From NCBI RefSeq assembly GCF_040054535.1, contig NC_090784.1, positions 14,871,001 through 14,935,000 of the forward strand: 64,000 nt of DNA. Direction: 5' to 3'. Positions 11,406-24,640 of this stretch are shown piece after piece. This DNA comes from Antennarius striatus (lineage: Eukaryota; Chordata; Actinopteri; Lophiiformes; Antennariidae). Positions within the stretch are counted from its first letter, which is position 1; every line of letters starts with the position of its first letter. A program made the translations under genes and the position numbers. The notes beneath the pieces are model-generated. The model did no database searches, was not told the origin of the DNA, and saw only the letters and a list, made by a program, of their open reading frames with translations.

Positions 11406-14400
11406 TCAGGCTGTGTGAGAGATGGTGGTCTGGAAGGCAAAGGTTATGTGGTTTCGTGCAAGATCAAGATAGGGGTCTGAAAAGGTGGAAGTGTCACCGG
11501 AGAAATGTCTCCACTGCATCAACTCAGACATGCTGAGATGCTTCTGAGCCAGTCGTCCACAGTCGCTATGGCGACCAAGCTGACACGATCTATTAGAAAC
11601 CCGCTCCTCCTCCTCTATGACTCCTGAGAAGAAAGAAAACAATGACTTTATGAGTCACAGCCAAGTCAAATATTTGTGATTGCATGCAGGGGTAACCGAT
11701 GTGCCTACCCTGAACAGACCCATCCATGCTGCAGCTGCAGTTCAGCAGGTCGTGGGTTAAACATGATGTGTCTGTCAGGCTGAAAAGGTCACGCAGTTCA
11801 CTGATGGAGAAGCTGGTGTGCTCTGCCCCTTTGCCCAGGTCAACCACTGTCCCAGAAAGCCCCTGTTTGGACACCTGTCTCTGGAATATCCGTTCCTCAA
11901 TTGTGCCTGTGAAGAAGCAATACACACTCAAACCTGAAACTATCCATGAGCGATAAACTAGACATGATTTCCTTCTGTTTGTTGTGTGATCTGGTAGGAT
12001 TTCCTGTTTGAACACTTATAACTAAAAAAAGGATTAAAATGTCTGCTAAATAAAATCTTCTGCTTCAATATGACATTATGAAGGAGATTACTTAAGATGT
12101 CCCTAATATCCCAATTTCATGAAGGAACACTGAATAGTTATGCCCCAAAAAAACCCCAAAGTCCCCCTTGGAGAATGAGCATAAATTCAGCATGAAACCA
12201 ATAGGAATTCCAAAACTGACAAGAATCAGTTTCAGCCTGTTCCTGTTCCAAAATCCCTATCCTCACTTTGGCATCACCACTGAAATGGCAGAAACTACAA
12301 TTTGTACAATTCTATAAATGTAAAACATGTGACAACACACTATTAGAGATGTGGAATTGTAATGTCCCTGTCTAAATATCAAACTCCATATGTAAGGAAA
12401 CATTAGGTAGCATTTAACTTAGTGTACTGAATATTCTAGCTCAGATTGTGTGATTGTGCATTTGGACCTGCAGTGAGGAGACGATAGATGTGGACAGTCT
12501 TCTTCTGCCCATCTCTCCATACGCGTGCCATGGCCTAGAAATGGTTGCGAGAGAAATATGAAAGGAGAGAATGGGTCATGCACACATCACCCTCTGGTGG
12601 TCAAACAGCAGATGCATAAAATGGGATTTTGTCTGAGGGTGGTTTAAACAACGTTAGTTTGGTTCATTTGGTCCAGACAAGAAGAAAAATCCAAAGAAGC
12701 CTCTTGGCAAAAACACCAGAATGTGTAGAATATGTAATCCAAATGAAAGAAGTTTCTTTAAAGCAAACCTGAAATTTTAGATTTGAAAGTATGAATGCAC
12801 ACAACCACACATAATATCAGTGAGTGTGACATACCTGAATGTCATTGGCTGGGTTCCAGTCAATATCATACAGCACCAGGTGGGAAGCACCAACCAAGTT
12901 AAGCCCCACCCCACCTGCTTTGGAGCTCAGGAGAAACAGGAAGTTCTGAGAGTACGGACTGTTAAAATTGTCAACCAGCCGCTGCCTCTGCTTAGTCGGG
13001 GTGTGTCCATCAAGTCGACAGAAGGTGTAGCCCATGTGGCTGAACAGCGTCTGGAGCAAGTCAAGTGTCTTGGTGAAGTTGGACACTATGACCACCCTGC
13101 AATGACACAACAGTATGTATAGATCAAATACACATGTAGAGCATGGTTGCACACATATCGAAGGACTGATCGGGTAATAATACAAAAAAGAAAACTTCTC
13201 TGTCTGGCAGCCTCAGGATGCTACAATTCGCCTCAAATTTTCAGTAGTTCTGCACTGCACCTTTATTCTCATAAAAAACCCAAACCCTGCATACCTGTCA
13301 GAGGGACTGAGTTGTCTGATGGCCTTCACCAGGTCCACCAGAACCTGGAGTTTTCCAGAGTCACCAGCACTGAGGTCACCTGAAATACTTTTTTCTGGGA
13401 GAATTTCAACCAGGCCCTCATACAGAGAACTCTCCACTGATCCACTGTCTATTCTGTCCTGAAAACACAACAGCACTCACAGTCTGAGAAATGATTTCCA
13501 GAGTTTAACAGCAGCACAAGATTATCAGATAAGATCAACATGTCCAAATGCTGCCGCCCGGGGCAGGTTCCCTCCCCCCATACTGACTAATAGGAACTTG
13601 ACCTTGACAGCGGAGTGGAGCAGGTTAGGGTGGTTACAGAGTTTCTTCAGTGCAGTGATGCAGGCCAGGTGCGTCTGAGATTGTGTGGAGCTCTGCAGGC
13701 ATGCTTTAAAGACTCGGTGACAGAGGAGACACTTGTACAGCTCTTGCTGCAGAGAGGACGGTTTGCAGAACAACGTCCAGTCGAGGCGTGGAGGCAGGTA
13801 GCAGTTGATGATTTCCTGCGTCCGTCTCAGAATGAACAAGCCGGTCAGGCGAGACAGCTCTGCAGCTCTCTCTTCTCCCAAGGCTCTCTCCTCCTGGTGC
13901 AAGATGCAGATGCAAGATCGGATTTAATCCTTGATAAATTGTCTATCTGGAGCCATAGAATGGAGAAAGCATGTGTGACAGATGTAGTACTACCTCTGGG
14001 CAGGAGGGCTGTCTGGAGCGTAGAATCGGCTCCTCATATACTTTCCTATATGCAGTGGATGACCCAAGAATTCCTGGGTTAACAAAGTCTATTATAGCAT
14101 AAAACTCCTGCAGGTCGTTCTGTACTGGGGTGCCTTAAAACAGAAAAACAGTCTATTATTAAAATCTTTAGAAGAAGAAATCTTTGCCATTCAGTGGTTA
14201 CCCATCTCTTTCTATTGTGTACCTGTTAGAATGACTCGGCGATTACAGCTCAGGCTGCTGAGTGCCGATGACGTCTTGATGCTGCTATTCTTTAATCTGT
14301 GGCCCTCGTCACAAATTATAAGACCAAAATCTACTGTCTGTACCTGAAAACAAAAGACAACACACTCCAAATTAAAGCAAAAAACATTCAGTAACAGTTG

Positions 14401-17400
14401 ATAGTGAGGTAAAATGTGAACACACCTGCTCCAGGCAGCGCAGCAGCATTTCATAGCTGATCACCAGGACGTTGTGTAGAGGAGATAACACAAACTGCTC
14501 TATCCTGTGATCCTAGAAATATGTAAACAGGTACTGTATATTAATGATTCTACATGTCACATAACTATGGAACAACATGCAATAACATGAATTAAATTCA
14601 GAGTCTTGATTACACATAAATTACTTCATAGATTTTTATGTATCCATGTGAGAGTTGGATGTATGACGGAGAAAAAAATCTGCTCAACTTCTGAGTGGAT
14701 CCAAGAAGGCTTTCTCAATTTTTGACCATTTATGTCAAATATGCCTAAACTAAGTGATGGATTATTATGAAACTGGGTGACGGACAGAAAGAAACAAGTA
14801 AGGTTTTTGAAGTAGGTTCAAATAAAGGGGTGAATCCATAAATCATGAAAACATTTTCTTGAACAAAGAAGGAAACCTGAATAGAAGCCATTTCACTTCA
14901 AAGTTTTGCATTAAACCTTTATAAATGATGAGCAACAGGAATGAGAACAGGCGATTAAACTTTGTGGCAAAAACTGTCCAAAGGAACAGGAAATGCTAGA
15001 AACACTCTTCTGGAACAGCTGTTCCCCCGTTGAAAAAGTTATGGTTTGATCCGAGATCCGATTTGCTGAATATAAATAAGAATCTAACTTGTGGGGAGAA
15101 AGAACCCTTAACCTTGGGAAAGGTTTGTAGCCTCTGAACGCTCTTATTGTTGGTAAATTTTATGTAAATGAAATCCAATAATGTAACCACGTCTTGCATA
15201 ATGAACTTAGCACAAAATGTGTCTGATTTAATAGAAATCTCTACTAGTTGTTATCAGGCTGCTTGAGTTTCTCACCGAGTCCACAGTGAAAACGGTGATA
15301 CGTTCACGGCCGAGCCACTTGTTAAACTCTGTACCCCAGTTTTGCACGAGGCTGCCAGGCGTGACCACCAGCACACGCTTAGCGATGGGTTTCCCACCAT
15401 AGGGTCCTTGTTTGAGCAATGTCCAGGAAAGCGCTACGCTTTGGAGAGTCTTCCCCAGACCCATCTCATCAGCAAGGATAGCCCCATGACGTCCTGCAGC
15501 TCTGAAGCACACACAGATAAACATATCAAGCAGATCCATAAGGATTCCTAACAACAGTAAATATGTATGCTGTAAGGCCAAAAAACCACAGGAAGTAAAT
15601 AAAAGGCTCCAGTACCTCATACCCATGACGCACTCATAAAGAAAGAGCAGGCCGTCTCTCTGGTGGGGTCGCAGGTGAGAGGTCAGGTGAGGGTCAACAA
15701 CAACATCGACCACAGGAAGCCCCGACTTGTTGTTAGACCATTGGTGGTTAGGTGAGGGACGAGGCATCACCAGTGCACCTGCAAAAAACAATTTTCATGT
15801 AATACAGAAGTGAGTTGTTCTCATCAGAAGAAATTGTTGAACAAATGCATAAAATCATAAAATACACATTTCTATACTAATGGGTTTCTTAGAAAAACTC
15901 TAATCACATGAACACTTTTAGAATGCATGTAAATAAAGTGGTATTTAGTTGTTTGATAGAACTTAGAATGACTTCCTTTCAGATCAAATCTAATCTCCTC
16001 ACCAGGAACCAGCGGGTCATGACGAGGTCGACTGGTCTGCTCCACTTCCACGTTTGGCCTGACACGATCTGCTCCCCCCACCATTGTCGGGGGGCAGAAA
16101 GGTTTGGACGCCAAGTGACGAGAGCGAGGCACAGCGGAATTTATGCACGGCTCCACTTTCTCCACCTGGACCTCTTGGAAGCAACGCCCTCTGGAGTAGT
16201 CCTCATCGGAAATGACCCCCATCACCTCCACCTCCTTCCCTCCAATCATCAGGGTCTCCCCCTCAGACAGGGATGCCAGAACGGACACCTTGTAGCCACT
16301 TCCTACAAACGTGTGAAGAAATGAACTTATGATCATCAGCAGAAATCTGCCTGCATGGACTGATTTACAAACCTTAATGTAGCGTTTTAATTAAAAGGGG
16401 TTTTTTCACACAAGACAAAATAAACTCATAGTGGAACTCTTCAGCAGTTTTTTGGTAATGGTGTAGAAAAAAACAAACCTAGAATATGTGTTCTAAAGAA
16501 TATTGACTCATATTGTTCTCTCAGCTCATTTCCGTTTGTCTCCAAGTAACCAAAAACATTTTAATGACGAATTTAAATAAAAAGGCATATACAGTAGGAC
16601 TCAGAATACTTAGCTGTCAACGCTCATCAAGAAGACTCTTCATATGCTACTTAAACATTCCCTGTGTCTTAAATTTATGATGAATCGTAAAATGCTTAAA
16701 CATCTGAACTGTCAGAAGGCAGTACATGGAAGATGTTCACATTTAGGATTCATAAGTAAACATTCAATAGTTGTGGTTTTTATAATTAAGTGCCAGAAAT
16801 CCGAGAAAAAATATGTTAAAAATGAGCCACTGAAGTAGCACACAGGGACATAAAAAGACAAGTCATTTTATAGCAATAGAGTTCATGAAAAAAACTGAGT
16901 AACATGAAAAAAAAATTAAAACCCAAACTTTATTTTCTGTGAGGAGTAGACAGACAGGATGTGACAGAACTGGAGAGCCATGACACTTAAAGTAACCTTC
17001 AGCAGGAGAATGTAAAGTGTCCCAATACCATTGATAAAAGTGATAGTTATAAATGAGATGCACAAGTTTAGCATTAATGAAGACCCAGTCAGAAATCTGG
17101 ACAGTCACAGATTATAGGAAGATGCAGCCCATACAATGACACACTTACCCTGTAACTGTATGTGAAGTCAGCTGCAGTCATGCGGATTCAATTCAGTAAG
17201 ACTTAAACATAAGACTAACAACAGAAAATTCTAGCACCTCAGTCTCACCTTTAGCAATGTCCTTTCCCTCCATATCTTTGAGCGTAGCTGTGCGTCCCCT
17301 GGTAACCAGGACAGCGTCCCCCTCCCAGCGCTTGTGTTTCTTCTTACTGGCCTTACACCACATCACACTGAAGTAACGAATGCCGTCCTGACTGCAGCTA

Positions 17401-20400
17401 GCATCTCCAGAGACGCAGGATGATCCCCCAGAAGGCTGAGGGATCTGAGGCAAACTCGGAACCACCTGAGGGTAGTTGTTCAGTCCTGTAACACACAAGT
17501 ACACCACAGAGAATATATCACAATAGAAATGTTGTAAAATACAACACACACCACCAACAGGCAGAGGTCACTGTTAAACCACGTCTATACGTCACGCTGG
17601 ACATTCACAGCAGGGACGATACTAAAAAGGACATGAAACCTTTGTCATCATGAGCTCTGATTTCTGTTTGACATGTAATATATGACACCAGTGCAACATC
17701 AAGTTCAAGGTTTTTTTTTATAGAAATAGAAACATATGGACATAAAAGAAACACTCTTCAACCAATGTTACAATCAACGATGCGGTCATGTACCGTACAT
17801 TACATTAAATAACATCCAAAAATACAACTCATCTCCCTTCAACGAGGCAGGCAGAGACTCGCGTTTGCCACGTTTAATTCACTTATTTCTGAAATCAGTA
17901 GCTCACAAAACAGGTTTTAAGGCCTACATAAGATGAATTTGTGGTTCAGCACTAGATACCTGATAATTTTCTATTTGCTTCTTCTTCCTTTCTTTTGAAT
18001 CATCTGATTTGGTTGCCTGAAAGTGATACAAAGAAGTGACCCCTTATTTATCACATCTGATCTTTACAGATCAACTCAAAAAACATTCCCTCCTTCTGGC
18101 TGTAACACACCATTACAATTATTTAACAAAAATCATTAATACTACTAAAATTTGCAGGCTGATGTCAGACCTTGGAAGGAATGCACAATAATTGTACACT
18201 TCATTCATTGCTACTTAAAATTCCCTTCAAACATGTGGATTATTTTCACATTAATTCATTCTACTTTGGCCAATCACAGATTTTGCAATGTGAGACTCTG
18301 ACAGCAACACAATGATGTTTTAACACTGACGACCATAGACACAGAAGATGGGAAAACAATCAGTCTCATCCTGCGCTTTGCAATGAGGCTTTCAGTATCT
18401 ACGTGAGGCACAATTTTCCAAAAGAAATTCAAAATTGAAATGGTTCTCCAATTTGAAAAAAAGATTCACTGTTCAGTATTTTAAGCTCCTCAAAGCCCCT
18501 CCCTTTCTAACACAGGTGTGTCTGTTATAGAGGAAGCGGCAGTCCATGTCTAAGCCGAGCCGCCCTCAGTTTCTCCACTTTGATCTTAGCTCTCAGAAGT
18601 TCCTCCTCTAGTTCCTGTTTCCTCTTCAGCCCCTCCCTCTTCTCCTCCAGGTACATGGCAACCTTCCTGTGATTGGCCAGCACCATTTCATGCTCCTCTT
18701 TAGCCAGGTGCAGGGGACGAAGCCTGTCGTGCTCAAGGTGGGGATAGATGTCATTGGGGTAGAGTTCGTGACGTATGGGCAGCGGGGAGGTGGAGAGGGG
18801 GATGTTAACGGAGGAAGGGGAGGGAGACAGGGATGCCTCGTAATCGTGAATGCTGCCCAAGTCCTGCTCCTCCCCCTCCTGCTCCTGGCCTCTGTCCAGC
18901 TCTGGCCCCGTTTGTGCAGACAAGATGGGGAGATCTGGCGGTGGTTTGACGTCCTCTTCAGGGTCCAGCTGGACCACTTCATGAGGAATACTTGGAACAG
19001 CTGCTGAGTAATCCTGGAGTCCTGCCAGGGAGGAGCTGCTGCCAGCATGTTCGATAGGAGAGCTGTGCTTGCTGTATATTAATCTAAAAATGGAATTAGG
19101 AAGAAAAATAAGTAAAGCAGTGCTCTTAAACAGGGCTTATTGAGTTACACGGAGAAATTTGTTGGCGACAATTCTGTCTAAAACTGAGTCCGGTTTAATT
19201 AGAGTAATCTGAAAGGATGTGATTCATAAGAGTAACAACAGCAAGCTTAAGCTCACAGCTTCACTGGGTTCCTTCCTGGTTCCACAAAATTAGATTGTGT
19301 TGCTCTTCATCACAGTGAGAAGGCAAAGACAAAACATAAATTTAAGGTCTAATGTCTCATAGATTCTTAAAACTGTAACTTCTTGAGCTGAATTTACTCT
19401 TAGACATGCAATTGTCTGTCTTGTCTGTTCTATTTTGCAGTCTGTTCTATTTTGCAGTACTGTTCTATCATTCAAACACACACTAAACTGAACAATCAAT
19501 AATGAGAGTGAAGTCATCTGCATATGCTGGAACAAAAGTGACTAGCAGCTGGTAGTTCATACTCTTTTCTGTGTCTGACTAGGTTATGGAGCAGTAAATG
19601 CAGCTCCTCCCTTTCCTCCTCATCAAGGAGTTGAATCTGCATCATCATCACTATTATGACTAAATTACCCAATCGGAGCAGTGAGGATATGTTTGACTGT
19701 GCTCATAGGTGTGAGTCACACTGTACCTGCGCAGTGCCTGGTCCTTTTCGTGGATGGGGACGTGGTGAAACAGGTGAGGGATCATGTCCATAATTCTCCT
19801 GGTTGGCTCAGAGATGCTCGCTCTGTACTCTGGCTGGGCGTGTCTTCGTTGCATCACTTCCTGCTTGGCTGACTCCTTCAGCCTCTTGTAGAGGGTCCGG
19901 AGGCCCTGAGCGGTGCGATGGGGTCTGTCCCCTCCCAAGGCATTGTATTGCTCGGCCACGGTGTCCCAACACTTGTTCTTGTCCACGATGACGGCGTGCT
20001 TGTTGGTGTGCTCCTCCAGGATGCGGATGTGAGGACGGACCAGCTTCAACAGGTCCAGCTTCTCAGACAGAGTGAAGTTGGAGGAGCGAGCTTTCCCCAC
20101 CATACTAGACATAAAGACGGCGCTGGACGCCATCTTATAGCTCAGCGGACTCACACAGACAGAGTCGGGCCTGTGACTGTCACCCCTCAGTCACCACTGA
20201 CGACACACAGCTTCCTCTCTCTTCCCACCTGTCTTGTTTTGCCCTGTGGCTGGTTTCACTTGGTCCACCGTCATAAAGATAAGACTGGTCTAACTCCCAC
20301 ACATTTCTCATCTCCTTCTGTTCTTCTCCTTCTCCTTAAAGCTGTGTCTAACATGTGAATGGATTCATAATACTACTGCTTGGTTCCCTCTCAGCTACGT

Positions 20401-22145
20401 TGCACAACAAAAAAAAAAGAAAAAACAGGCTGTGCTGCACACAATAAGAATCAGGCTTAACTAGGCCAGCCTCGTTTAGGCCCCCGCCTACCGCGGAGGG
20501 CTTTGGATGAATTCCTCCCAGCTTAGGCTGACGTAGCTAAGCCGCTTAAACCCAGCCTGACCTACTTGCAGTTCGGTCTCTCTAAACCCCAAACCAGGCG
20601 CAGCCACGCTGCGTGTCCGTGACACACGGGGTCCAGCACAATTCAGAAACTATTCCTAAAATAGGACACAACGGGGAAACAGGGGTCAAGGGTCTATTTT
20701 TCCTCAAAGTGAGTGACGTCTTTAAACGGCGAAGGTTTAACTGTGTGTGGGGGGAAGGGACCATGAGCGCGCTGCGCATGCCCGCAAAAAGCAGCGCGTC
20801 TCACGTTCAATTCATGAAATTGAATCCAAGCTGCGTCTCACGGACACTGACTGACACGCGGACAACACGTGTCCGTGGGGAGGGTGAGGCGCGCGGTTTA
20901 AGGGCGGACGACCGAGGCACTAGTTGCTTTAACGAGAGGAGGGAGTCTAAATGTGCCGCCGCACTACCCGCTCATTTGCATAATGCTGGACCTGCTGTCA
21001 GTCAGCGTCCGTCTGGTGTCCATCCGCTCCGGGGCTGCGTTATTACGCAGAGAGGGACAAGGCAGGCGCTCCGGGGCGATTATGATAAACGAAAAGAAAT
21101 TACAGCGAATGAAAACACGATGTTAGTCGTTTATGTCAGAAATCATTTCAAGTACAAGCAAGAATTACCCCGAAGAGATTAACCCCAAAAAGTGGTTTAT
21201 TTCTTCTGTTTGTCCCCGATTAATACAAATTGTTTCAATTGTATGGATACGACTGAGCAATTACCAAGTTAATGAATACTTCACCTTATTTTTATGTATG
21301 TATATAAGCTTCACCATTAAAGAGCTTTGGATCACTTGTATTGTTATTTTTTATTTTTCCCCCCCTGAATAGTGGATATTTAATCAATACACTGTAATTC
21401 AGACAACTAGTGAAGTGACTAAGTCCCCTCCAAAAAAAAAGAATAGCCAAACAATTAAAGCTTCAAAATACTATTTCCTAGCTATATTTTGTTGTTGTTG
21501 TGGAGCAATAAATTGATCTATTCTTAAATTAAATCTGTCTCTTCATGCTATTTTAGTTGGGTCAGCAGGGTTGGCCAATTGTAAATTGCTTTGTTCTTCA
21601 TGTATCAAGCACATCTTTACATTACCGAAATTCTAAAATAATAGACTACTCTTCACCCCACCAGGGATTTAGCCATAAAGTCTCTCACCTGTTTGGCTGT
21701 TGTCCTTTGTGTTGTCCAAACTCCTGTTACTATACTCAGACTCATTTTCTTTACTTTCAGTTGCATTGAGAACACGCGCCAGGGCCTTTGACAAGGCTGG
21801 AGCAGCTTGTGCAGCTTTGGGCTGAATGTCCCATTCTGTTTTACCCTGACCTGGAGATGAAAGACTTCTCTGAACCTAGTGGATGGGTGGGAGACAAAAA
21901 GTGTGTGACTAGATGACGTTTGAACCAATGCTAGATAACAAAATCAAAGAAACACTGGGGTAACTTACTGTGTGTAAACTCATAACTAACCTTTTCCAGT
22001 GCACAACCTAAACCATATTTAGGGCTAAGTGGCTTGGATTCAGCCAGAGGACATGAAAGTGATGTTCCAGGAGGCACAAACCTGGGCCTTTTCACTGCAT
22101 TACCAAAGAGCTGGCTGGGAGCTCCTGAGCGCCGCATCCTTCCTC
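11406..22145 (-). CDS. rad54b: DNA repair and recombination translocase RAD54B
   Basis: Fifteen coding exons on the minus strand: 22137-21993, 21877-21689, 17485-17249, 16304-16003, 15778-15616, 15501-15275, 14512-14426, 14343-14223, 14133-13994, 13893-13603, 13458-13295, 13096-12835, 12534-12468, 11906-11709, 11623-11406. They sum to 936 codons plus stop (human about 910). The start [10 protein letters not shown] nearly matches the human N-terminus. SNF2/Rad54 ATPase motifs are visible: DEMGLGKT (about residues 357-364), [11 protein letters not shown] (about 460), LTGTPVQND (about 490), [12 protein letters not shown] and the ARVWRDGQ motif. The N-terminal block [19 protein letters not shown] is RAD54B-specific. 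RAD54B is a nuclear dsDNA-dependent ATPase that works with RAD51/DMC1 in homologous recombination. fsbp sits in intron 3, as in human. A 5' non-coding exon probably ends at 22781 (donor GTGAGTATGG). Confidence 0.95.
12588..12600 (-). promoter_or_regulatory. CTCF-like motif in rad54b intron
   Basis: The minus strand reads CCACCAGAGGGTG, close to the CTCF core. It lies within the intron between coding exons 12 and 13. Low-specificity motif match. Confidence 0.25.
17486..18524. other. Spacer between rad54b exon 4 and fsbp stop
   Basis: AT-rich intron sequence that also holds the fsbp 3' UTR. No further exon or repeat was recognised. Confidence 0.4.
18525..20103 (-). CDS. fsbp: Fibrinogen silencer-binding protein, nested in rad54b
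   Basis: Two coding exons on the minus strand, 20103-19727 and 19083-18525, giving 311 codons plus stop (human about 299). The chosen start [19 protein letters not shown] matches the human start; in-frame ATGs also lie upstream (up to 20154), so a 17-residue longer form is possible. The N-terminal half is a Myb/SANT-like DNA-binding domain with [13 protein letters not shown] and [18 protein letters not shown]. The C-terminal half has acidic and Ser/Pro-rich stretches and ends in a basic coiled coil ([22 protein letters not shown]). FSBP was described as a repressor binding a silencer of the fibrinogen gamma-chain gene. It lies between rad54b coding exons 3 and 4 on the same strand, so the two units overlap entirely, and it has its own CpG-rich upstream region. 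Confidence 0.93.
20480..21080 (-). promoter_or_regulatory. CpG-rich candidate fsbp promoter
   Basis: About 600 bp with markedly more CpG dinucleotides than its AT-rich surroundings, directly upstream of fsbp exon 1. It contains TGCGCATGCCC at 20773-20783, one base from the NRF-1 consensus TGCGCATGCGC. This suggests fsbp is transcribed from its own promoter rather than only as a splice form of rad54b. Inferred from composition and motif. Confidence 0.5.
21084..21660. other. AT-rich stretch upstream of the fsbp CpG island
   Basis: Part of rad54b intron 3. Nothing recognisable beyond poly-purine and AT-rich runs. Confidence 0.4.
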
Positions 22146-22780
22146 CTTCAGATGAAGAACAATGAATCTCAATGCAGTAAAATAAGACACTTGTTAGGTG
22201 CTAATATCATCAACATGTCATTTAGCTCAGAAAAACCCAAAAGAACTGAGAAAAAGATGAAATAATGTGCAATCATTAGTCACTACAGTGAGTGGATGGG
22301 TTGTTTATTCCCACCTGATCAATTACTTTCAGAGTTTGAGTGTCCTTGTTTTTAACAGAGGAGGATTGTTATCAACATTATTAGTGTGTTCTTTAGGTTG
22401 GTTGAGGCACGTAGGAATACACACCGTTTCAGCAAAGTATTATTTGTGGTATTATTTAATGAGAAAATAACTCATTGCAGTTTTGTTGCACGAATTCAGA
22501 CCCCTATTTCACCATAGATGTTACCAAGCTATGTAATTTAAAAAAACAACTCTAATTCTAACCTTTTTTCATGGCACCGCGACTCTCGAAGGTTAGATGT
22601 GTGTTTAACCCACAATATAATGTGAGATGTTTTAATATAATAAAAGACATGTCCGCTAGCTCTGAGCCGCTGTAGCTTCAGGTTAGCCCGCTCGCTAACT
22701 TGACTTGAAACAAACAGTCTCTGTTGCTGATTGGGTCTATCCTGGGTTCTAATAACGTTTAAGAACGTCCCATACTCACC

Positions 22781-23045
22781 CGCACAACCCAAAAGCTAGA
22801 TGAAATGTTTTATGAACATTTAATTTCACGAACTATGTGTGTTTTCCTCTGCGAAGCTGTTCGGTTTCTCCCGCTGAAGGGTTAGACAGACGTGATTGGT
22901 TGAAACCCAGCAGTAGGTGTGTTCAAGAGAAAATGAGGTTTGTTTGTTTTCTATTGTCGGAGCACTTTTCTGAGAATAATCTGCTTCAAATTCCGCATCA
23001 TTTTCGCACCACAGTCTTGAATCGAGCGCACATGTTATGACGTCA
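22781..23045 (-). promoter_or_regulatory. Candidate rad54b promoter and 5' non-coding exon
   Basis: The minus strand has a strong donor (GCGG|GTGAGTATGG) with the exon edge at 22781, consistent with a 5' non-coding exon spliced to the ATG-bearing exon that starts at 22145. A palindromic CRE, TGACGTCA, lies at 23038-23045. The region is partly duplicated in the inverted repeat described separately. Confidence 0.45.
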
Positions 23046-23418
23046 TTCAACGACACCTTGCCAGAGTGGAACTTTGATAACATTGGACCTAAAAGTTGAT
23101 GGGATGTTTTTTGGGGGGATTTAAGTGATTGTCTTATTCAATAATAATAATAATAATTATAACAATTTCATACGGGATTAGAAGAAGATTTCTTACGGGA
23201 TTAATAAAGTTCTAGGTCTTCTAGGTCTTCTAGGTCTAGAAATTTATTAATCCCGTAGGAAATTATTATAATTATTCATTATTAGTATTATTAAATAAAA
23301 CAATCACTTAAATCCTACAATAACATCCCATCAACTTCTAGGTACCATGTTATCAAAATTTTACTCAAGCAAGGTGATTCAAGACACTGGTGCGAAAACG
23401 ATGCGGAGTTTGAAGTAG
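22983..23418. repeat. Imperfect inverted duplication at the rad54b promoter
   Basis: The left arm (about 22983-23205) and right arm (about 23235-23418) are reverse complements with moderate divergence. Matching landmarks include 'ccgcatcattttcgcacca', 'cttgaatc', 'ttgataacat', 'agttgatgggatgtt', 'atttaagtgattgt' and 'gggattaataaa'. The right arm lacks about 30 bp of the left arm that includes the TGACGTCA site. The centre contains three tandem copies of 'ttctaggtc'. Non-LTR tail-like 'gggattaataaag' blocks occur in both arms. Confidence 0.8.
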
Positions 23419-23439
23419 AATTTAATTTAGTGGAATTTA

Positions 23440-23605
23440 GGGGAAGACCAAGGACATGCTGGAGGGACTATGTCTCTCGGCTGGCCTGGGAACACCTCGG
23501 GATCCCCGCGGAGTAGCTGTCTGGGCAGAGGGAAGTATGGGCATCCCTCCTGAGACTGTTACCCCCGCGACCCGGCCCAGGATAAGCGGTATAAGATTGA
23601 TTGAT
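23440..23605 (+). mobile_element. Non-LTR retrotransposon 3' end (LINE fragment)
   Basis: Read on the plus strand this encodes a decayed end of a LINE ORF2 with WRDYVSRLAWEHLGIP and, past one in-frame stop, REVWASLLRLLPPRP. It is followed by 'cccaggataagcgg' and a TGATGGAT-type tail. Closely similar 3' ends are abundant in fish genomes. Truncated at the 5' side, as is usual for LINE insertions, and directly abuts the right arm of the inverted duplication. Confidence 0.75.
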
Positions 23606-24640
23606 GGATTAATAAAGTTAATTTCATGATATCATTTGGTCAAAATGTGCTTTAATGGCATACTTCTAATTATACAGCACTTACTCTGTGTTGTAGGTAT
23701 GGCAATTTATATATATTTATAAACATGTCATACCTTGCACTCCGTATATAATTGTAATTTGTTGGGTACAAACTGCATAATATAACTATACTTTGAAATT
23801 TTCCGGATATGAATACTGTGAAATGTTGCATGTACTGACTTCCATGTTCTAAAAGAAAAACACTATGAAAAAACCTATGGCAAAAGCATAAAATGGTCAT
23901 AATATTTTGTGAGAATTGTTAATCAGATATACAATAACAAGCAGCAACAGTGAAATATAATTTACATGTCAACACACCATTGAGAATCAAATAATATAAT
24001 ATAATATTGAGATGAATAAGACTGCAGTAATCATTCTGGTGCATTTGTACTATATGTGCAGTAAATATTACTGAGTCCTCACATTTCTGTGGTATAGTGG
24101 AAATATATACAAAAAAATCATGTTACAAAGAAAAATACAGTACATTGTGACGTACTGTATAATAATATGTAGAGGCTGGAATCAGCTATAATATATCTGT
24201 TATAATCGGTTGCTCTCTGATGCTTTCTGTGCTTTGATGCTATGTAGTGTGTAATCCAATCAGGGAGTGAGAGACTGTAATCCATAGTAATCCACATCCA
24301 CGGACAGAGAGAGTGAGTGAGACACAAACATAGGATTGTTGTCATTAAGAGTGACAGGAACTGGATAGAACAATTTCTGAACTCATATTTAAAGGTAAGA
24401 CAGTGCAGAATCAGTCTTTTTGTGTCTCTTCTCTCCTCTCCCCTTTCTGATGTAATGTCGTTTGACAGCTGGCTGCCTGTTTCCTGAGCCTGTAAGGGAT
24501 ACCTCTCCATAGAGTCACACTCCCAAAGGTAGGGGAGGGTTTTGAGAAGGAGACCCTTATCAACAAGTGAAAGAGAGGAGGGGTGAAGAAGGATATGTAC
24601 TAGTTGGAAGAGAAGAGGGAAGGGCGGCTGTCGGAGAGCC
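23606..24640. other. Intergenic stretch upstream of the rnf41-like gene
   Basis: AT-rich, with no gene recognised. The last part (about 24600-24699) is probably the 5' non-coding exon of the rnf41-like gene: AG|GTAAGA forms a good donor with exon end at 24699, and the matching acceptor is just before the ATG at 24805. Confidence 0.4.

Noticed and set aside
19803-20358. Plus-strand ORFs over fsbp exon 1
   Set aside because: Antisense shadows of the GC-rich fsbp coding exon.
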